A stretch of DNA of 64,000 nucleotides from Serratia symbiotica. GTDB taxonomy: Bacteria > Pseudomonadota > Gammaproteobacteria > Enterobacterales > Enterobacteriaceae. The position numbers and the translations under genes are program-made. This document shows, one piece after another, positions 32,179 through 42,500 of this stretch. Each line of letters starts with the position of its first letter. Positions within the stretch are counted from its first letter, which is position 1. Location: contig NZ_CP050855.1 of assembly GCF_000821185.2 (NCBI RefSeq), positions 1,736,001 through 1,800,000 of the forward strand, given 5' to 3'. The notes under the pieces were generated by a model that had not been told where the DNA came from, searched no databases, and saw only the letters and a list, made by a program, of their open reading frames with translations.

Positions 32179-32895
32179 ATGGGTGGTTTCTTCAGAGAAA
32201 AAAATAACGGTATCAATTATGTCTTTCAGCCTATGTTCGCGAAATCTGGACAATTGCTGGCCGTTGAGTGCTTATCTCGCTTCACTTTCAATAGTGAATA
32301 TGCTCATTTTTCTCCCGAACAGTTCTTTCGATATGCCGATAGTGAAACCCGAGTTGAGATTCTGTTAGATCAGGTCAACCTGATAGAAAAATATAAATAT
32401 TGGTTTCATAAAAATCAGGTAATAGCCACGCTGAACGTGGACGATGACTCTTTGCGAGAGTTGGCCAACAGCCGCTTTGCCGAAAAAATTAATGCCATGC
32501 ACTGTATCCATTTCGAAATCAGTGAGAACGCAACCCGGCTGACGGAACAGTACATTCACAGCGTTCCTACACTGGATCATTATTCATTTTGGCTCGATGA
32601 TTTTGGAACGGGTTATGCAGGCTTTTCCGCCCTCTATAACAGCCCGTTCCGCTTTGTTAAGCTCGACCGATTTTTATTATGGGAATTAATGAAAAAATCC
32701 GGTGGTGAAAGTTTAATGCACGCCTTGTTACATTTCTTTTACCTTAATCATTACAAAGTAATCATCGAAGGAATTGAAACTCTCGAACATAAAAAATGGC
32801 TGGACGAAATGCCCTATTACGCACTGCAAGGAAAACTGTGGAAAGAATCCAGCATTACGGATTTGAATTCCCTACTTGCAGCTAAATATTTTTAA
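32179..32895 (+). CDS. EAL-domain cyclic-di-GMP phosphodiesterase (MrkJ-like)
   Basis: 238 residues, a stand-alone EAL domain with AAGG 8 bases before the ATG. Most catalytic positions are kept: the EAL motif reads E30-C31-L32, N86 in 'ATLNVDDD', E113 and E116 in 'HFEISEN', D140-D141 in 'LDDFGTGYAG', K161 and D163 in 'KLDR', E197 and 'LQG' near 216. The alanine-to-cysteine change does not touch a metal ligand, so hydrolysis of c-di-GMP is plausible. It precedes a LuxR-type gene by 6 bases and faces the fimbrial operon, like MrkJ beside the mrk fimbriae of Klebsiella. Inferred role: tune fimbriation through local c-di-GMP. Confidence 0.82.
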   Translation: MGGFFREKNNGINYVFQPMFAKSGQLLAVECLSRFTFNSEYAHFSPEQFFRYADSETRVEILLDQVNLIEKYKYWFHKNQVIATLNVDDDSLRELANSRFAEKINAMHCIHFEISENATRLTEQYIHSVPTLDHYSFWLDDFGTGYAGFSALYNSPFRFVKLDRFLLWELMKKSGGESLMHALLHFFYLNHYKVIIEGIETLEHKKWLDEMPYYALQGKLWKESSITDLNSLLAAKYF

Positions 32896-32901
32896 CTCAG
32901 T

Positions 32902-33525
32902 ATGGTGTTTTCCATTATGTCTAAAAACAATATTTTGGTCATTAGTGAGTGTAAGTACAGTAATATCGGCATGTCGAGGCTGCTGAAGGAACATTATGGT
33001 GCTTACAATATTCGGCTATTTTCCGATTTTAAGCAGGGGGGGGCAAAAGCGGAAAGAATCATCAAGCACGATATTGCCCTGATCTTCACTTCACATAATC
33101 TGGAACAAAGCGTCAACGTAATTGAAAGTCTAGTGCTCTTGCATCAACAATACAGCGCTAAGACGCGTATTCTGGTGTTTTATGATGATGAGCGTGTAGT
33201 AAAACTATTGTCGATAATGGGTATTTCTGTTGAGTTGGTATCAAGCCGTATCTCACTTTATTCGCTGCAAGAAAAAATACAGCGACTACTGGAAAGCTAT
33301 GAACCTGGTGGGATCAAAGTGCAAAAAACTCGTGAACTAAGCCCGGCAGAGAGCGACGTTCTCTTTAACTTGCTGCGTGGTGATAGCCTACTGCACATCG
33401 CGGAAAAACGTGGCACACACCCCAAAACTATCTTCTCGCAGAAATACAGCGCGATGAGAAAGCTGCGGCTTAACAGCATGAGCACCATTTTTGTCGCTGG
33501 TAAGCAACCGCTACGCAGTATATAG
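32902..33525 (+). CDS. LuxR-type (GerE HTH) transcriptional regulator
   Basis: 207 residues from 32902; an ATG at 32917 (five codons in) is an equally good start. The N-terminal ~130 residues look like a pseudo-receiver ('ILVISECKYSNIGMSRLL', 'DIALIFTSHN'), without a clear phosphoacceptor aspartate. The C-terminal helix-turn-helix 'LSPAESDVLFNLLRGDSLLHIAEK' plus 'HPKTIFSQKYSAMRKL' is of the RcsB/FimZ kind. It is 6 bases downstream of the EAL gene, so one operon, and corresponds in position and type to MrkI. Probable target: the divergent fimbrial operon. Confidence 0.8.
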   Translation: MVFSIMSKNNILVISECKYSNIGMSRLLKEHYGAYNIRLFSDFKQGGAKAERIIKHDIALIFTSHNLEQSVNVIESLVLLHQQYSAKTRILVFYDDERVVKLLSIMGISVELVSSRISLYSLQEKIQRLLESYEPGGIKVQKTRELSPAESDVLFNLLRGDSLLHIAEKRGTHPKTIFSQKYSAMRKLRLNSMSTIFVAGKQPLRSI

Positions 33526-33550
33526 CTAATGCAATGGCCTACAACACAAG

Positions 33551-33573
33551 GGCGCAGTCTAGTGAACTGCGCC
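33551..33573 (+). terminator. Hairpin after the EAL/LuxR operon
   Basis: GGCGCAGT and ACTGCGCC pair over 8 bp with a 7-base loop, 26 bases after the regulator stop. There is no T-run, so termination would be weak or factor-dependent. Confidence 0.5.
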
Positions 33574-33639
33574 CCCGACAGACGCGAAGTGTAGAGGATC
33601 AGTGATCCCTTACAGGGGAAGGATAAAAACTAAACGCTA

Positions 33640-33870
33640 AAGCTTAAAGGCGTTGTCAACACGCAACCCACTTTTCGTAGTAGTTGTTGTTGTAAGAGCA
33701 GGTTGTCGCCTTGGTCATACAGCGGAGCCAGCAGATCAAACTGCGATTTTTTCAGCGTGAAGTGTTTATCCGAACACGGGCGGTGACGCAGCAACCCAGC
33801 CACTGTTACAACTGACCACCGGCGATAGCGCTGGCTCAGCGTGTCACTGCACCTTCGGCAAAGATTTAAT
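33640..33870 (-). pseudogene. Decayed fragment of an intimin/invasin-like gene
   Basis: On the minus strand 'HFTLKKSQFDLLAPLYDQ' is plainly homologous to residues ~196-213 of the intact invasin at 39530 ('NFSLKNSQFDLLVPLYEQ'). In another frame just before it, 'QWLGCCVTARVRIN' matches 'QWLNQFGTARVQLD' of that protein, with stops and frameshifts between. Nothing of the barrel or of the Ig-like repeats remains. Thus a second inverse autotransporter once stood here, in the opposite direction. Confidence 0.8.
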
Positions 33871-34046
33871 AAATTAAAATGATCGACCAATGAAAATTAA
33901 TTTAATTTACAAATAATTAATAAGATAATTATAACGATTACTGCTCAACAGCAAGCGGATTGTACGTTGCAGATGGTTACCGCCCATCTTTCGCCATAGC
34001 GCTAAAGAAGCAGAAGAAGGGAAAGCAAGCCAAAAACCGCCCGGAA
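33871..34046. other. Short non-coding stretch before the IS150-group element
   Basis: AT-rich sequence without an open frame of interest. With the invasin fragment it separates the fimbrial regulators from the insertion sequence. Nothing else recognised. Confidence 0.5.
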
Positions 34047-35476
34047 TGAAGTGAACCCCGAAAGTTGGACATCCAACGATTAAGGGTTTTGCGTTTCAAT
34101 GGGCAGAAAAAATACTCTTTTGAATGCAAGCAGCAAGTTGTTCATCACTACCTGAACAGCGATGACGGTGCGAAAAAACAGCCTGGTTGTTTGGCGTCAA
34201 CCACGGTGCAGTCCGGCGCTGGACTGAACACTGGAAAGTGAATGGCGTGAACGACTTTACCATTCCAACCAGAGCTTACTCTACCGAGTTTAAAGAGTCC
34301 GTTGTTCGCTGGATGCAGGAACACAACCCGTCATCCCGGAAAGCTGCTACGAAGTTTTGTATCGCTGTAGCCTGTACCGTCAGCAAATGGGAGCGTCTTT
34401 ATCGTGAAGGCGGTATCATCGCCCTACGTGACTAACGCAGAGGGCACCCGGTGAAGTCAGGGAAGAACAATACGTCAGATAAAGAACATAACAATACCCG
34501 TCCAGAGTTCCCTAGTACTGAGGAAGAGCTGGAATAGCTGCGGGCCGAGAATGCCTACCTAAAAAAGCTTCATGCCTTGATTCGGGAAAAACAGAAGATA
34601 AAGCGAAAATAATCACCGAATTAAGGCAAAGCCATAAGCTGAAAATGTGACTTCATATTGCCGGATTATCCCGTATTACCTATCACTGACACCTAAAGTC
34701 AGGTGACCGTAGTGGCCGTTATGAGGAGGAACAACACAGAATAGTTGCGTTGTTCCATCACCATAAAGGGCGATACGGTTACCGGCGTATGACTCTGGCA
34801 TTACGGAATGAAGGCTATGGCATAAATCATAAAACAGTTCGAAAGCTGATGCGTAAGATGGGATGCCTGAGAAGCAAGAAATATCAGTCATATAAAGGCA
34901 CCTACGGCAAAGTGGCGCCAAACATCTTAGCGCGGAACTTTAAGGCCAACGGCCCAAACCAGAAATGGGTCACGGACGTTACCGAGTTTAAGATAAAAGG
35001 GGAAGAGCTGTATCTGTCGCTGGCGCTGGATCTGTACAACAGCGAGATAATAGCCTGGAATATGACGACGCATCCGGGAATGAGTCTGGTCGAAGATAGG
35101 CTTAGTGATGCCCTAAAAACCCTGAAACCGGGCGGCGAACGGGTTCTTCACGCTGATCAGGGCTGGCAGTATCAGATGGCCCGGTATCAGGAAACGTTGA
35201 AAGCGAAAGACATAAAGCAAAGCATGTCACGTAGAGGGAATTGTCTGGATAATGCCGTGATAGAAAATTTTTTTGGTCTGTTTAAAGACAGAATGTCTGG
35301 TATCACGAAGAGTAAGAAAACACGGAACATCTGAGAGACGCAGTGGAAGAATACCTCCACTACTACAACGAGCGAATCAAGGTAAAACTGAACGGCCTGA
35401 GTCCGGTACAATATCGAACTCAGGCCATATCAGCCGCCAGTTGAGGCAAAGTGTCCAATATATGGGGTTCACTTCA
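34047..35476 (+). mobile_element. IS3-family (IS150-group) insertion sequence, full length but broken
   Basis: 1430 bp bounded by terminal inverted repeats: TGAAGTGAACCCC at the left and its complement GGGGTTCACTTCA at the right, each followed inward by TTGGACA spaced alike. orfA ('KKYSFECKQQVVHHYL', then 'FGVNHGAVRRWTEHWK') is frameshifted in an A-run near 34170. orfB carries the DDE residues in 'KWVTDVTEF', 'VLHADQGWQYQ' and 'LDNAVIENFF' (open from 34750 to 35334) but has in-frame stops before this and a frameshift near 35325; the tail 'HYYNERIKVKLNGLSPVQY' is in another frame. No flanking target duplication was seen. Confidence 0.9.
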
Positions 35477-35541
35477 CCAAGGCGGATTTTTATCTGGTGC
35501 GACAACCTACACCACAGGCTCACGCCAAGCGTGGAGAAATC

Positions 35542-36060
35542 TTAGAAGCGGTAGCCTACGCCGACATTCCAGATGCCAACATCAACACTGCGAATACGGC
35601 TCTGCTCGTAACCCACATCCAGAACAATGTCCTGAATTGGGTTGAACTGCAAGCCAGCACCATAGGTGAAGCCATAATCGCTGTTGCTGCTGTGGTGGTT
35701 ACCGTTTTGAGCGTTGTCGATGTTTTTGCCGTAGCTAACACCAATCACACCGTAGAGACTCGCCCAATCATTGAAGCGGTATGCGGGACCGGCAGTGAGG
35801 GAGTGATACTGGGATTTATGGTAGTAACCGCTTTGGGAACGGTTCTTTTCCACATGAGTAAAGGAACCGATCACGCCCAGCAGGCTGTCGTCGAACTCAT
35901 AACGGTACTTCAGGTTAAAACCATCGGCTTTATTAGCAACGCCTTGGAGATCACCCTGCGCATAGCCAGCGGAGACGGTGCTCTGACCAGCAAATGCGTT
36001 ACCTGCGCTCACGGCAAATAGGCAAGCTACTACTGCGGAAAAACATGCATTTTTTTTCAT
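35542..36060 (-). CDS. ompX: Outer membrane protein OmpX
   Basis: 172 residues from the ATG at 36060 (E. coli 171); a GTG two codons upstream is less likely because AGGTGG would then be part of the gene. The signal peptide ends at 'GNAFAG'. The mature part shows the eight-strand barrel pattern and ends 'NVGVGYRF' with the terminal phenylalanine required by the BAM machine. OmpX is a small barrel linked to adhesion and stress. The IS150-group element ends only 66 bases beyond its stop. ompX-rhtA-dps order matches E. coli. Confidence 0.95.
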   Translation of the reverse strand: MKKNACFSAVVACLFAVSAGNAFAGQSTVSAGYAQGDLQGVANKADGFNLKYRYEFDDSLLGVIGSFTHVEKNRSQSGYYHKSQYHSLTAGPAYRFNDWASLYGVIGVSYGKNIDNAQNGNHHSSNSDYGFTYGAGLQFNPIQDIVLDVGYEQSRIRSVDVGIWNVGVGYRF

Positions 36061-36464
36061 AACCACCTCAAACGCGTTTTATTTTAAGTACATCTATTAA
36101 TTCATGCCCTAAAATTATAACAAAAATAGCGTGAAACTCTGCCTTGAATTAGATGTCTAACACTTTATATCCTGTAACAGAAAGTTACAGGTTTAGTATA
36201 TCCTATTATTTTCGCTCTATTTTCGGCTGTATTTTAGGTTTTTCTGTGACACAAATTACCCATTAAATATCTAGGTAATCCTTAAAAAAAGTGCACTCTT
36301 TGATCATAACTTGCTAACGATAAGCCATCCTACGGCAAAATCTCACCGGTACGTTCCCTTTTGCCAGACAGATTAACCTCATTTCATTTATACTGCTCGC
36401 ACCCGCAATGTTGACCCTCTTCCCATGGCTGTGGCATGGCACATAATTAATAAGGTCTATAAAG
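36061..36464. promoter_or_regulatory. Divergent ompX/rhtA control region
   Basis: 404 bases, AT-rich near ompX. A dyad CCTGTAAC-5-GTTACAGG at 36171-36191, about 110 bases before the ompX start, could be a regulator site or a leader hairpin. Shared promoter region of ompX and rhtA; no gene recognised inside. Confidence 0.55.
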
Positions 36465-37352
36465 ATGTCTTTATCTGTATCCGGCAAAACAGCATCCACG
36501 CTGTTGCCCATCTGCTTGTTAATCGTCGCCATGGTATCTATCCAGAGCGGTGCCTCGTTAGCCAAAAGTCTGTTCCCGCTGGTTGGGGCCGAAGGCATCA
36601 CCACGCTGCGGCTGGGCTTTGGCACACTCATTTTGTTTATCATCTTCCGGCCCTGGCGGATGCGCTTTGCTGCTGGTAGCCGTTTGCCCCTGCTGATTTA
36701 CGGCCTGGCGCTAGGCTCGATGAATTACCTGTTTTATCTGTCGCTGCGCACCTTGCCACTCGGCATTGCCGTAGCATTGGAATTCACCGGCCCCCTGGTG
36801 GTCGCTATGTTCTCATCGCGCAGACCGATCGACTTTTTGTGGGTCGTGTTAGCGATAACTGGCCTGTGGTTCCTACTCCCGCTGGGCCATAACATGGGCC
36901 ACATCGATCCGTTTGGTGCCACCTGTGCGCTAGGCGCTGGGGCCTTTTGGGCGGTTTATATCATCTTTGGCCAGAAAGCGGGCGGCGATCTCGGCCCAGG
37001 CTCTGTCGCAGTCGGCTCGTTGATTGCCGCCGTGATTTTTTGCCCGATAGGCGTGTGGCAAACTGGCAGCGCATTACTGAACCTCGACATTTTACCCAGC
37101 GCACTAGCGGTAGCTCTCCTCTCCACCGCGCTGCCTTATTCGCTTGAAATCATTGCGCTGCCGAAAATCCCGGCGCGCACCTTCGGCACACTGATGAGCC
37201 TTGAACCAGCAATGGCGGCATTTTCCGGTATGCTGTTCCTCAACGAACACCTGACCAATACGCAATGGCTGGCACTGGCGGCGATCATCGCCGCCTCAAT
37301 GGGTGCCACATTAACGATAAGGTCTAGCCCCCTGGCCGAAAATCTCTCCTGA
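36465..37352 (+). CDS. rhtA: Threonine/homoserine exporter RhtA
   Basis: 295 residues (E. coli 295) with about ten membrane helices in two EamA repeats. Landmarks: 'QSGASLAKSLFPLVGAEG' near 27-44 and 'PYSLEIIALPKIPARTFG' near 225-242 are typical of RhtA. It exports threonine and homoserine from the cytoplasm. Position between ompX and dps agrees with the E. coli map. Confidence 0.93.
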   Translation: MSLSVSGKTASTLLPICLLIVAMVSIQSGASLAKSLFPLVGAEGITTLRLGFGTLILFIIFRPWRMRFAAGSRLPLLIYGLALGSMNYLFYLSLRTLPLGIAVALEFTGPLVVAMFSSRRPIDFLWVVLAITGLWFLLPLGHNMGHIDPFGATCALGAGAFWAVYIIFGQKAGGDLGPGSVAVGSLIAAVIFCPIGVWQTGSALLNLDILPSALAVALLSTALPYSLEIIALPKIPARTFGTLMSLEPAMAAFSGMLFLNEHLTNTQWLALAAIIAASMGATLTIRSSPLAENLS

Positions 37353-37630
37353 ACATAATAGGGGCAACGTGAACAGCGCCTACCATCTCATTATTTATGT
37401 CGCTAAATAATTGAAATAGAAATTTCAATTATTTCATCTATCCCTATAAATGTTTTATTTAACGCAATTTAATGCGAAAAAAGTGATAACTATGCAGTTT
37501 GGGTTAGTGATTTTTCATTCGGCCAATCCTATTTATCCAATAGCCCGTATCACTCTGCAAGAATAATTAACGCTGCTATAATGATTTAGGTAACCGAATA
37601 GGACGATGACTAATTACGAGGATATCAAAT

Positions 37631-38134
37631 ATGAGTACCGCTAAACTGGTGAAAACGAAATCTTCTGATCTGCTGTACACCCGCAATGATCTGGACGACA
37701 AAACCAAACTGGACGCCATTGATGCTCTGAATCATCAGGTGGTGCAATTCATCGACTTGTCGCTGATCACCAAACAAGCGCACTGGAACATGCGTGGCGC
37801 CAACTTTATCGCGGTTCATGAAATGCTGGATGACTTCCGCGCCGCCATTATAGAGCATCAGGATAACTTTGCTGAACGCGTAGTGCAGTTGGGCGGTGTA
37901 GCGTTAGGTACGGTACAGGTGGTGAATAACCAAACACCGTTGCAAAGTTACCCAACCCATATCCACAGCGTACAGGATCACCTGAAAGCGCTGGCCGACC
38001 GTTACGGCGCGGTAGCAAACGACATTCGCCAAGCGGTTAGCCAAGTGGCAGATGAAGACACCGCTGACATGTTCACCGCCGCATCACGCGATCTGGACAA
38101 ATTCCTGTGGTTTATCGAATCAAATATTGAATAA
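37631..38134 (+). CDS. dps: DNA-protecting ferritin-like protein Dps
   Basis: 167 residues, as in E. coli. Dodecameric iron-storage protein that binds DNA and uses peroxide to oxidise Fe(II). Ferroxidase residues are in '[12 protein letters not shown]' (~50-61) and '[21 protein letters not shown]' (a continuous helix at ~67-87; key D and E residues present). The lysine-rich N-terminus '[12 protein letters not shown]' used for DNA contact is kept. In E. coli it depends on OxyR/IHF and sigma-S; the 278-base upstream region is AT-rich but no site was assigned. Confidence 0.96.
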   Translation: MSTAKLVKTKSSDLLYTRNDLDDKTKLDAIDALNHQVVQFIDLSLITKQAHWNMRGANFIAVHEMLDDFRAAIIEHQDNFAERVVQLGGVALGTVQVVNNQTPLQSYPTHIHSVQDHLKALADRYGAVANDIRQAVSQVADEDTADMFTAASRDLDKFLWFIESNIE

Positions 38135-38275
38135 ACGCTTTTTGGCGCAACACCGATGACAGGCTGCGAGCTTTGCCCCAGCCTGCTTTTCTTGCGTCGC
38201 AGTTGCGTTGTATAGAAAGTCATCACACCAGTAGGTTAAAACCCAGAGACGACGGTAAGATGAAGAGAGGTCACA

Positions 38276-38511
38276 ATGGCGAGCGGCTGGGGGCCGGACG
38301 GTGCCGTACAGGATCAAATTGATTCTACCGTTGATGATGCGGTGCAACGTGCACGCGATGCGTTGGGGGGCGGCGAGAGTGAACGTGTTTGTCAGGAATG
38401 CGGCGAAGAGATCCCACAGGCGTGCGCTACTGCCTGTCCTGTCAGATTAAAAAGCAGACTGCCAGTAGCTTATATAACCGGCGCGGCAGTAAAGACAGCC
38501 AGTTACGGTAA
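38276..38511 (+). pseudogene. ybiI: DksA/TraR-type zinc-finger protein YbiI, broken by a deletion
   Basis: The first ~48 codons match YbiI ('MASGWGPDGAVQDQID...', 'ESERVCQECGEEIPQA'). After 'IPQA' the true frame is lost; the rest of the gene continues in another frame as 'VRYCLSCQIKKQTASS', 'NRRGSKDSQLR' and stops at TAA 38509-38511. About seven codons (equivalent to RREAIPG) plus a frame change are missing. The read-through frame runs on to 38575 with unrelated residues. The second CxxC of the zinc finger is therefore out of frame, so the protein should not fold. Confidence 0.85.
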
Positions 38512-39529
38512 TATTACCGGCACATCAGTGTCCATTTCCCTCCTTAGTGCACCAGCGGCAACATCATCGCATTAGAAAAATATTAATAGTTTATTGGTTC
38601 CACCCCGCCAGTGGTGCTAGCTACTGCGATAAAGGTCAAAAATTTGGCACAACGACGTTGGCGGATATCACGCCCTGAGTTTGCCGTCCACCGTGAACCG
38701 TTCATATTGATGCCAGTTATAGCACTTTTCGACGAGTAAAGCCGAACAAACAATAGCAACATTAGCTTTATTACCTGAACAGTTGCTGCGGTAGGCATAA
38801 TCAATTCGATATAACTTAAAAGCGATAGGCACTGATCCCGATCAATCTGCTGTGTGTCACTGGCCGCCCAAATATGCCCTAAACATAAACAGACAAAATC
38901 CCGTTGCCTAAACCGATCCGTAATCAGTGGCTATTCAACCCTCGGTGAAAGTTCGCTCAGCTTTTTTTGTACCAAGGTATCCACTGCACCGCGAAGTAAC
39001 AGAGGGTATTTGGCGACATGCTGATTGCCACGAAACTATCGCTCCTGTGCATTCAGCAGTACGTTGGGAAAAATGAAACGTGCCAAAATTCACAACCATA
39101 ATCTTGTGTGTGTTCTACACTAGAATAGATTTATTGAGAGAATCACTCTCACAGGTTATTAACCCTTTATATCAATCAGGAAGATATTTTACGATTAAGT
39201 TCAGTAAATTGCTTGCATGTATACATCTTACAAACACAGCGAAGTCTGCCACAGGAGCCTGTCTATACGCGGATTGCTGTTGATTACCCGAAGCTCATGG
39301 AAAATGTCGTATCAGCGTGAACCACAGGTGAAAAAGTTATCCTTCGTAGCGTGAATTTTTAAAGCGCAAATAACCCTGTAGCAAACAATTTTCAGCATTC
39401 TGCCCATGCCGTTAAAGCCACTTTTTTGATTGGGAGGATCTCATTTCAACTCAATGATACTAATAAAAATGCCTGAAAGGCTGTCCGGTTTTCAATAGAT
39501 GCTATCCTGACTTTAGCGGAAGAGTTTTT
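38512..39529. other. 1-kb region without a recognised gene before the invasin
   Basis: Short open frames exist on both strands but none resembles a known family. One minus-strand stretch at about 38935-39015 reads 'AKYPLLLRGAVDTLVQKKLS' and ends at a stop, as if it were the C-terminus of a lost gene, but I cannot name it. In E. coli ybiX and fiu lie beside ybiI; no trace of them was identified. The region presumably contains the invasin promoter. Confidence 0.4.
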
Positions 39530-42500
39530 TTGAGAAAAGGCTTTATAAAAGCAATGTTACCCAACGCTGTCTCGTTTCGTACAAAACTGTTTGTATGGCT
39601 GCTTATTGTAACGCAGTTTAATTTTCCTTTGGCCGCTACGGGCACCCTGAATGGGTCAGAGGTTGGCAGCGATAACCCTTTCCTGAAAAAGCCAGCGGAT
39701 ACATCTTTGCAAACGCAGGTGCATATCCTCTCCAGCGGCGAAAATAGCGCATTACTGGCTCAAAAATATCACATGACATTGGAGGAGCTGCGCAAACTTA
39801 ATCAGTTTCGCACCTTTGCGCACGGGTTTGAGCATCTACAACCTGGTGATGAGCTGGATGTGCCGCTGGCACCGCTTCCCGAAATCATATGGAATGATGC
39901 AGCCATCTCTAAAGCGGCGGAACAACGTGATGATGGGCAGTTGCAGAAAATAGCGAGTCTGGCCTCACAAATGGGGGATTTCCTGTCCAATAATCCGACG
40001 GGGGACACCGCAGCAAACAGAGCCAGAGGAACAGTAAATAGTGTGGTCAGCGGCAAGACCCAGCAATGGCTGAACCAGTTTGGTACTGCTCGCGTGCAGC
40101 TTGATACCGACAAAAACTTTTCCCTGAAAAACTCACAATTTGACCTGCTTGTTCCTTTGTACGAACAAAAGGATAGGCTGGTTTTTACCCAAGGCAGCCT
40201 GCACCGCACTGATGACCGAACCCAGTCAAATATCGGGGTGGGATTCCGCCACTTTTCACCCGGCTACATGCTGGGCGGCAATGTCTTTGGTGATTATGAT
40301 TTATCCCAAGAACACGCACGGGCAGGCATTGGCGTAGAATACTGGCGTGATTTCCTGAAGCTGAATGCCAACAGCTATAGACGTCTGACAGGCTGGAAGG
40401 ATTCACCGGATGTGGAAGACTATGAAGTTCGTCCTGCCAACGGCTGGGACGTGCATGCGCAGGCTTGGCTACCCTCACTGCCTCAGCTTGGCGTGAAACT
40501 GGCGTATCAGCAGTATTACGGTAAAGAAGTGGCACTGTTTGGAAAGGAGACCCGGCAGCACAACCCCCACACCCTCACAACCGGGTTGGACTATACCCCA
40601 GTTCCTCTCATCACCTTCAGTGCGGAACAGCGTCAGGGACAGCACGGCAAAAGCGACACTCATCTGGGTGTTGAGCTGCACTATCAATTGGGCGTGCCTT
40701 GGCATCAGCAGCTCAATCCAGAGGCGGTGGCAGCGATGCGCAGCCTGGCAGGCAGCCGCTACGACCTGGTGGCACGTAACAACAATATCCTCCTGGAGTA
40801 CCATCAGCAGCAGGTGATACACCTGCAAACGGCAGAACAGGTAAGCGGCTACACGGGCGAGCAAAAGTCGCTGGGCGTATCGGTGACCAGCAAATACGGT
40901 CTGGCACACATTGAATGGACGGCACCGACACTGCTGGCTTCAGGCGGTAAAATCGTGCAGGTCGGCGTAGATTACAGCGTAGTACTGCCGCCGTACCAGA
41001 AAGTGGGGCGAGAGATAAACACCTACCTGTTGAGTGGCGTAGCAGTGGACACCCGGGGGAATCGCACAGAGCGCAGCGAAATCAGGGTCACGGTACTGGC
41101 CCCAGTGATCACTGAAAGTCATGCCGCGCAGGAAAACTCGGCCATCACGCGTGATCAGGACAGCTACGTGGCTGGCCGCGAGATGATGGTGACAGTGACG
41201 CTCAAGGATGCGCAGGGTAACCCGGTCAGCGGCCAGGCCTCTGCCCTGACCAATGACCGCGTACAGGTAGCCCATGCGACGGCCAAGGCCACGGCCTGGA
41301 AAGACGCCGGGAACGGCATCTACACCCGCACCTATACCGCGCAACAGGTCGGTACTAACCTGAAAGCCAGGCTGCAACTCAACGATTGGCGCGGTGCCAA
41401 TAGCTCGCCCGCCTACACCATCGGTGCCGGAGCAGCCACCCAGGCCAACTCGGCCATCACGCGTGATAAAGACAGCTACCTGGCTGACGACGAGATGATG
41501 GTGACGGTGACGCTCAAGGATGCACAGGGTAACCCGGTCAGCGGCCAGGCCTCTGCCCTGACCAATGACAGCGTGCAGGTGGCCCATGCGACGGCCAAGG
41601 CCACGGCCTGGACAGATGTCGGAAACGGCATCTACACCCGCACCTATACCGCGCAACAGGCGGGCAGCGCCCTGAAAGCCACGCTGCAACTCCCGGACTG
41701 GAATAGCGCGGATGAATCGGCCACCTACGCCATCAGCGCCGGGGAAGCCACCCAGGCCAACTCGGCCATCACGCGTGACCAGGACAGCTACCTGGCGGGC
41801 AGCGAGATGATGCTGACGGTGACGCTCAAGGATGAGCAGGGTAACCCGGTCAGTGGCCAGTCGGCGGCCCTGACCAATGACCGTGTGCAGGTAGCCAATG
41901 CGACGGCCAAGGCGGAAGCCTGGACAGACGCCGGAAACGGCACCTACACCCGCACCTATACCGCGCAACAGGCCGGTACTAACCTGAAAGCCAGGCTGCA
42001 ACTCCCGGACTGGAATAGTGCCGATGAATCAGCAGCCTATACCATCAGCGCCGGGGAAGCCGCGCAGGCCAACTCGGCCATCGCGCGTGACCAGGACAGC
42101 TACCTGGCAGGCAGCGAGATGGTGCTGACAGTGACGCTCAAGGATGCGCAGGGTAACCCGGTCAGCGGCCAGGCCTCTGCCCTGACCGATGACCGGGTGC
42201 AGGTAGCCAATGCCGCCGCCAAGGCCACGGCCTGGACAGACGCCGGAAACGGCATCTACACCCGCACCTATACCGCGCAACAGGCGGGCAGCGCCCTGAA
42301 AGCCACGCTGCAACTCCCGGACTGGAATAGCGCGGATGAATCAGCAGCCTACGCCATCAGCGAACCAGCCGCGATAAAAGATATCTCCGTGAACAGCTAT
42401 ATCTTCAAACCTGATGAGGGCTTCCCAACCACCGGGTTTGAAAAGGCGACCTTCACCCTTGAACTGAGCAACGGCAACGCGTCAGATTATATCTGGGCAT

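Noticed and set aside
38583..38804. 73-residue minus-strand frame after ybiI
   Set aside because: No clear family, no ribosome site; could be chance in a 1-kb region without genes.
39080..39283. 67-residue plus-strand frame before the invasin
   Set aside because: No recognisable domain or start signal; composition unlike neighbouring genes.
40940..42001. 353-residue open frame on the minus strand inside the invasin gene
   Set aside because: It is the antisense of the tandem repeats and is periodic for that reason (LLRGIGAGV repeated). No ribosome site or family match; the plus-strand frame is a clear adhesin.
41135..42382. Possible CRISPR-like array
   Set aside because: The unit is 312 bp, in frame and coding, without short repeat-spacer alternation. 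It is a protein-domain repeat.
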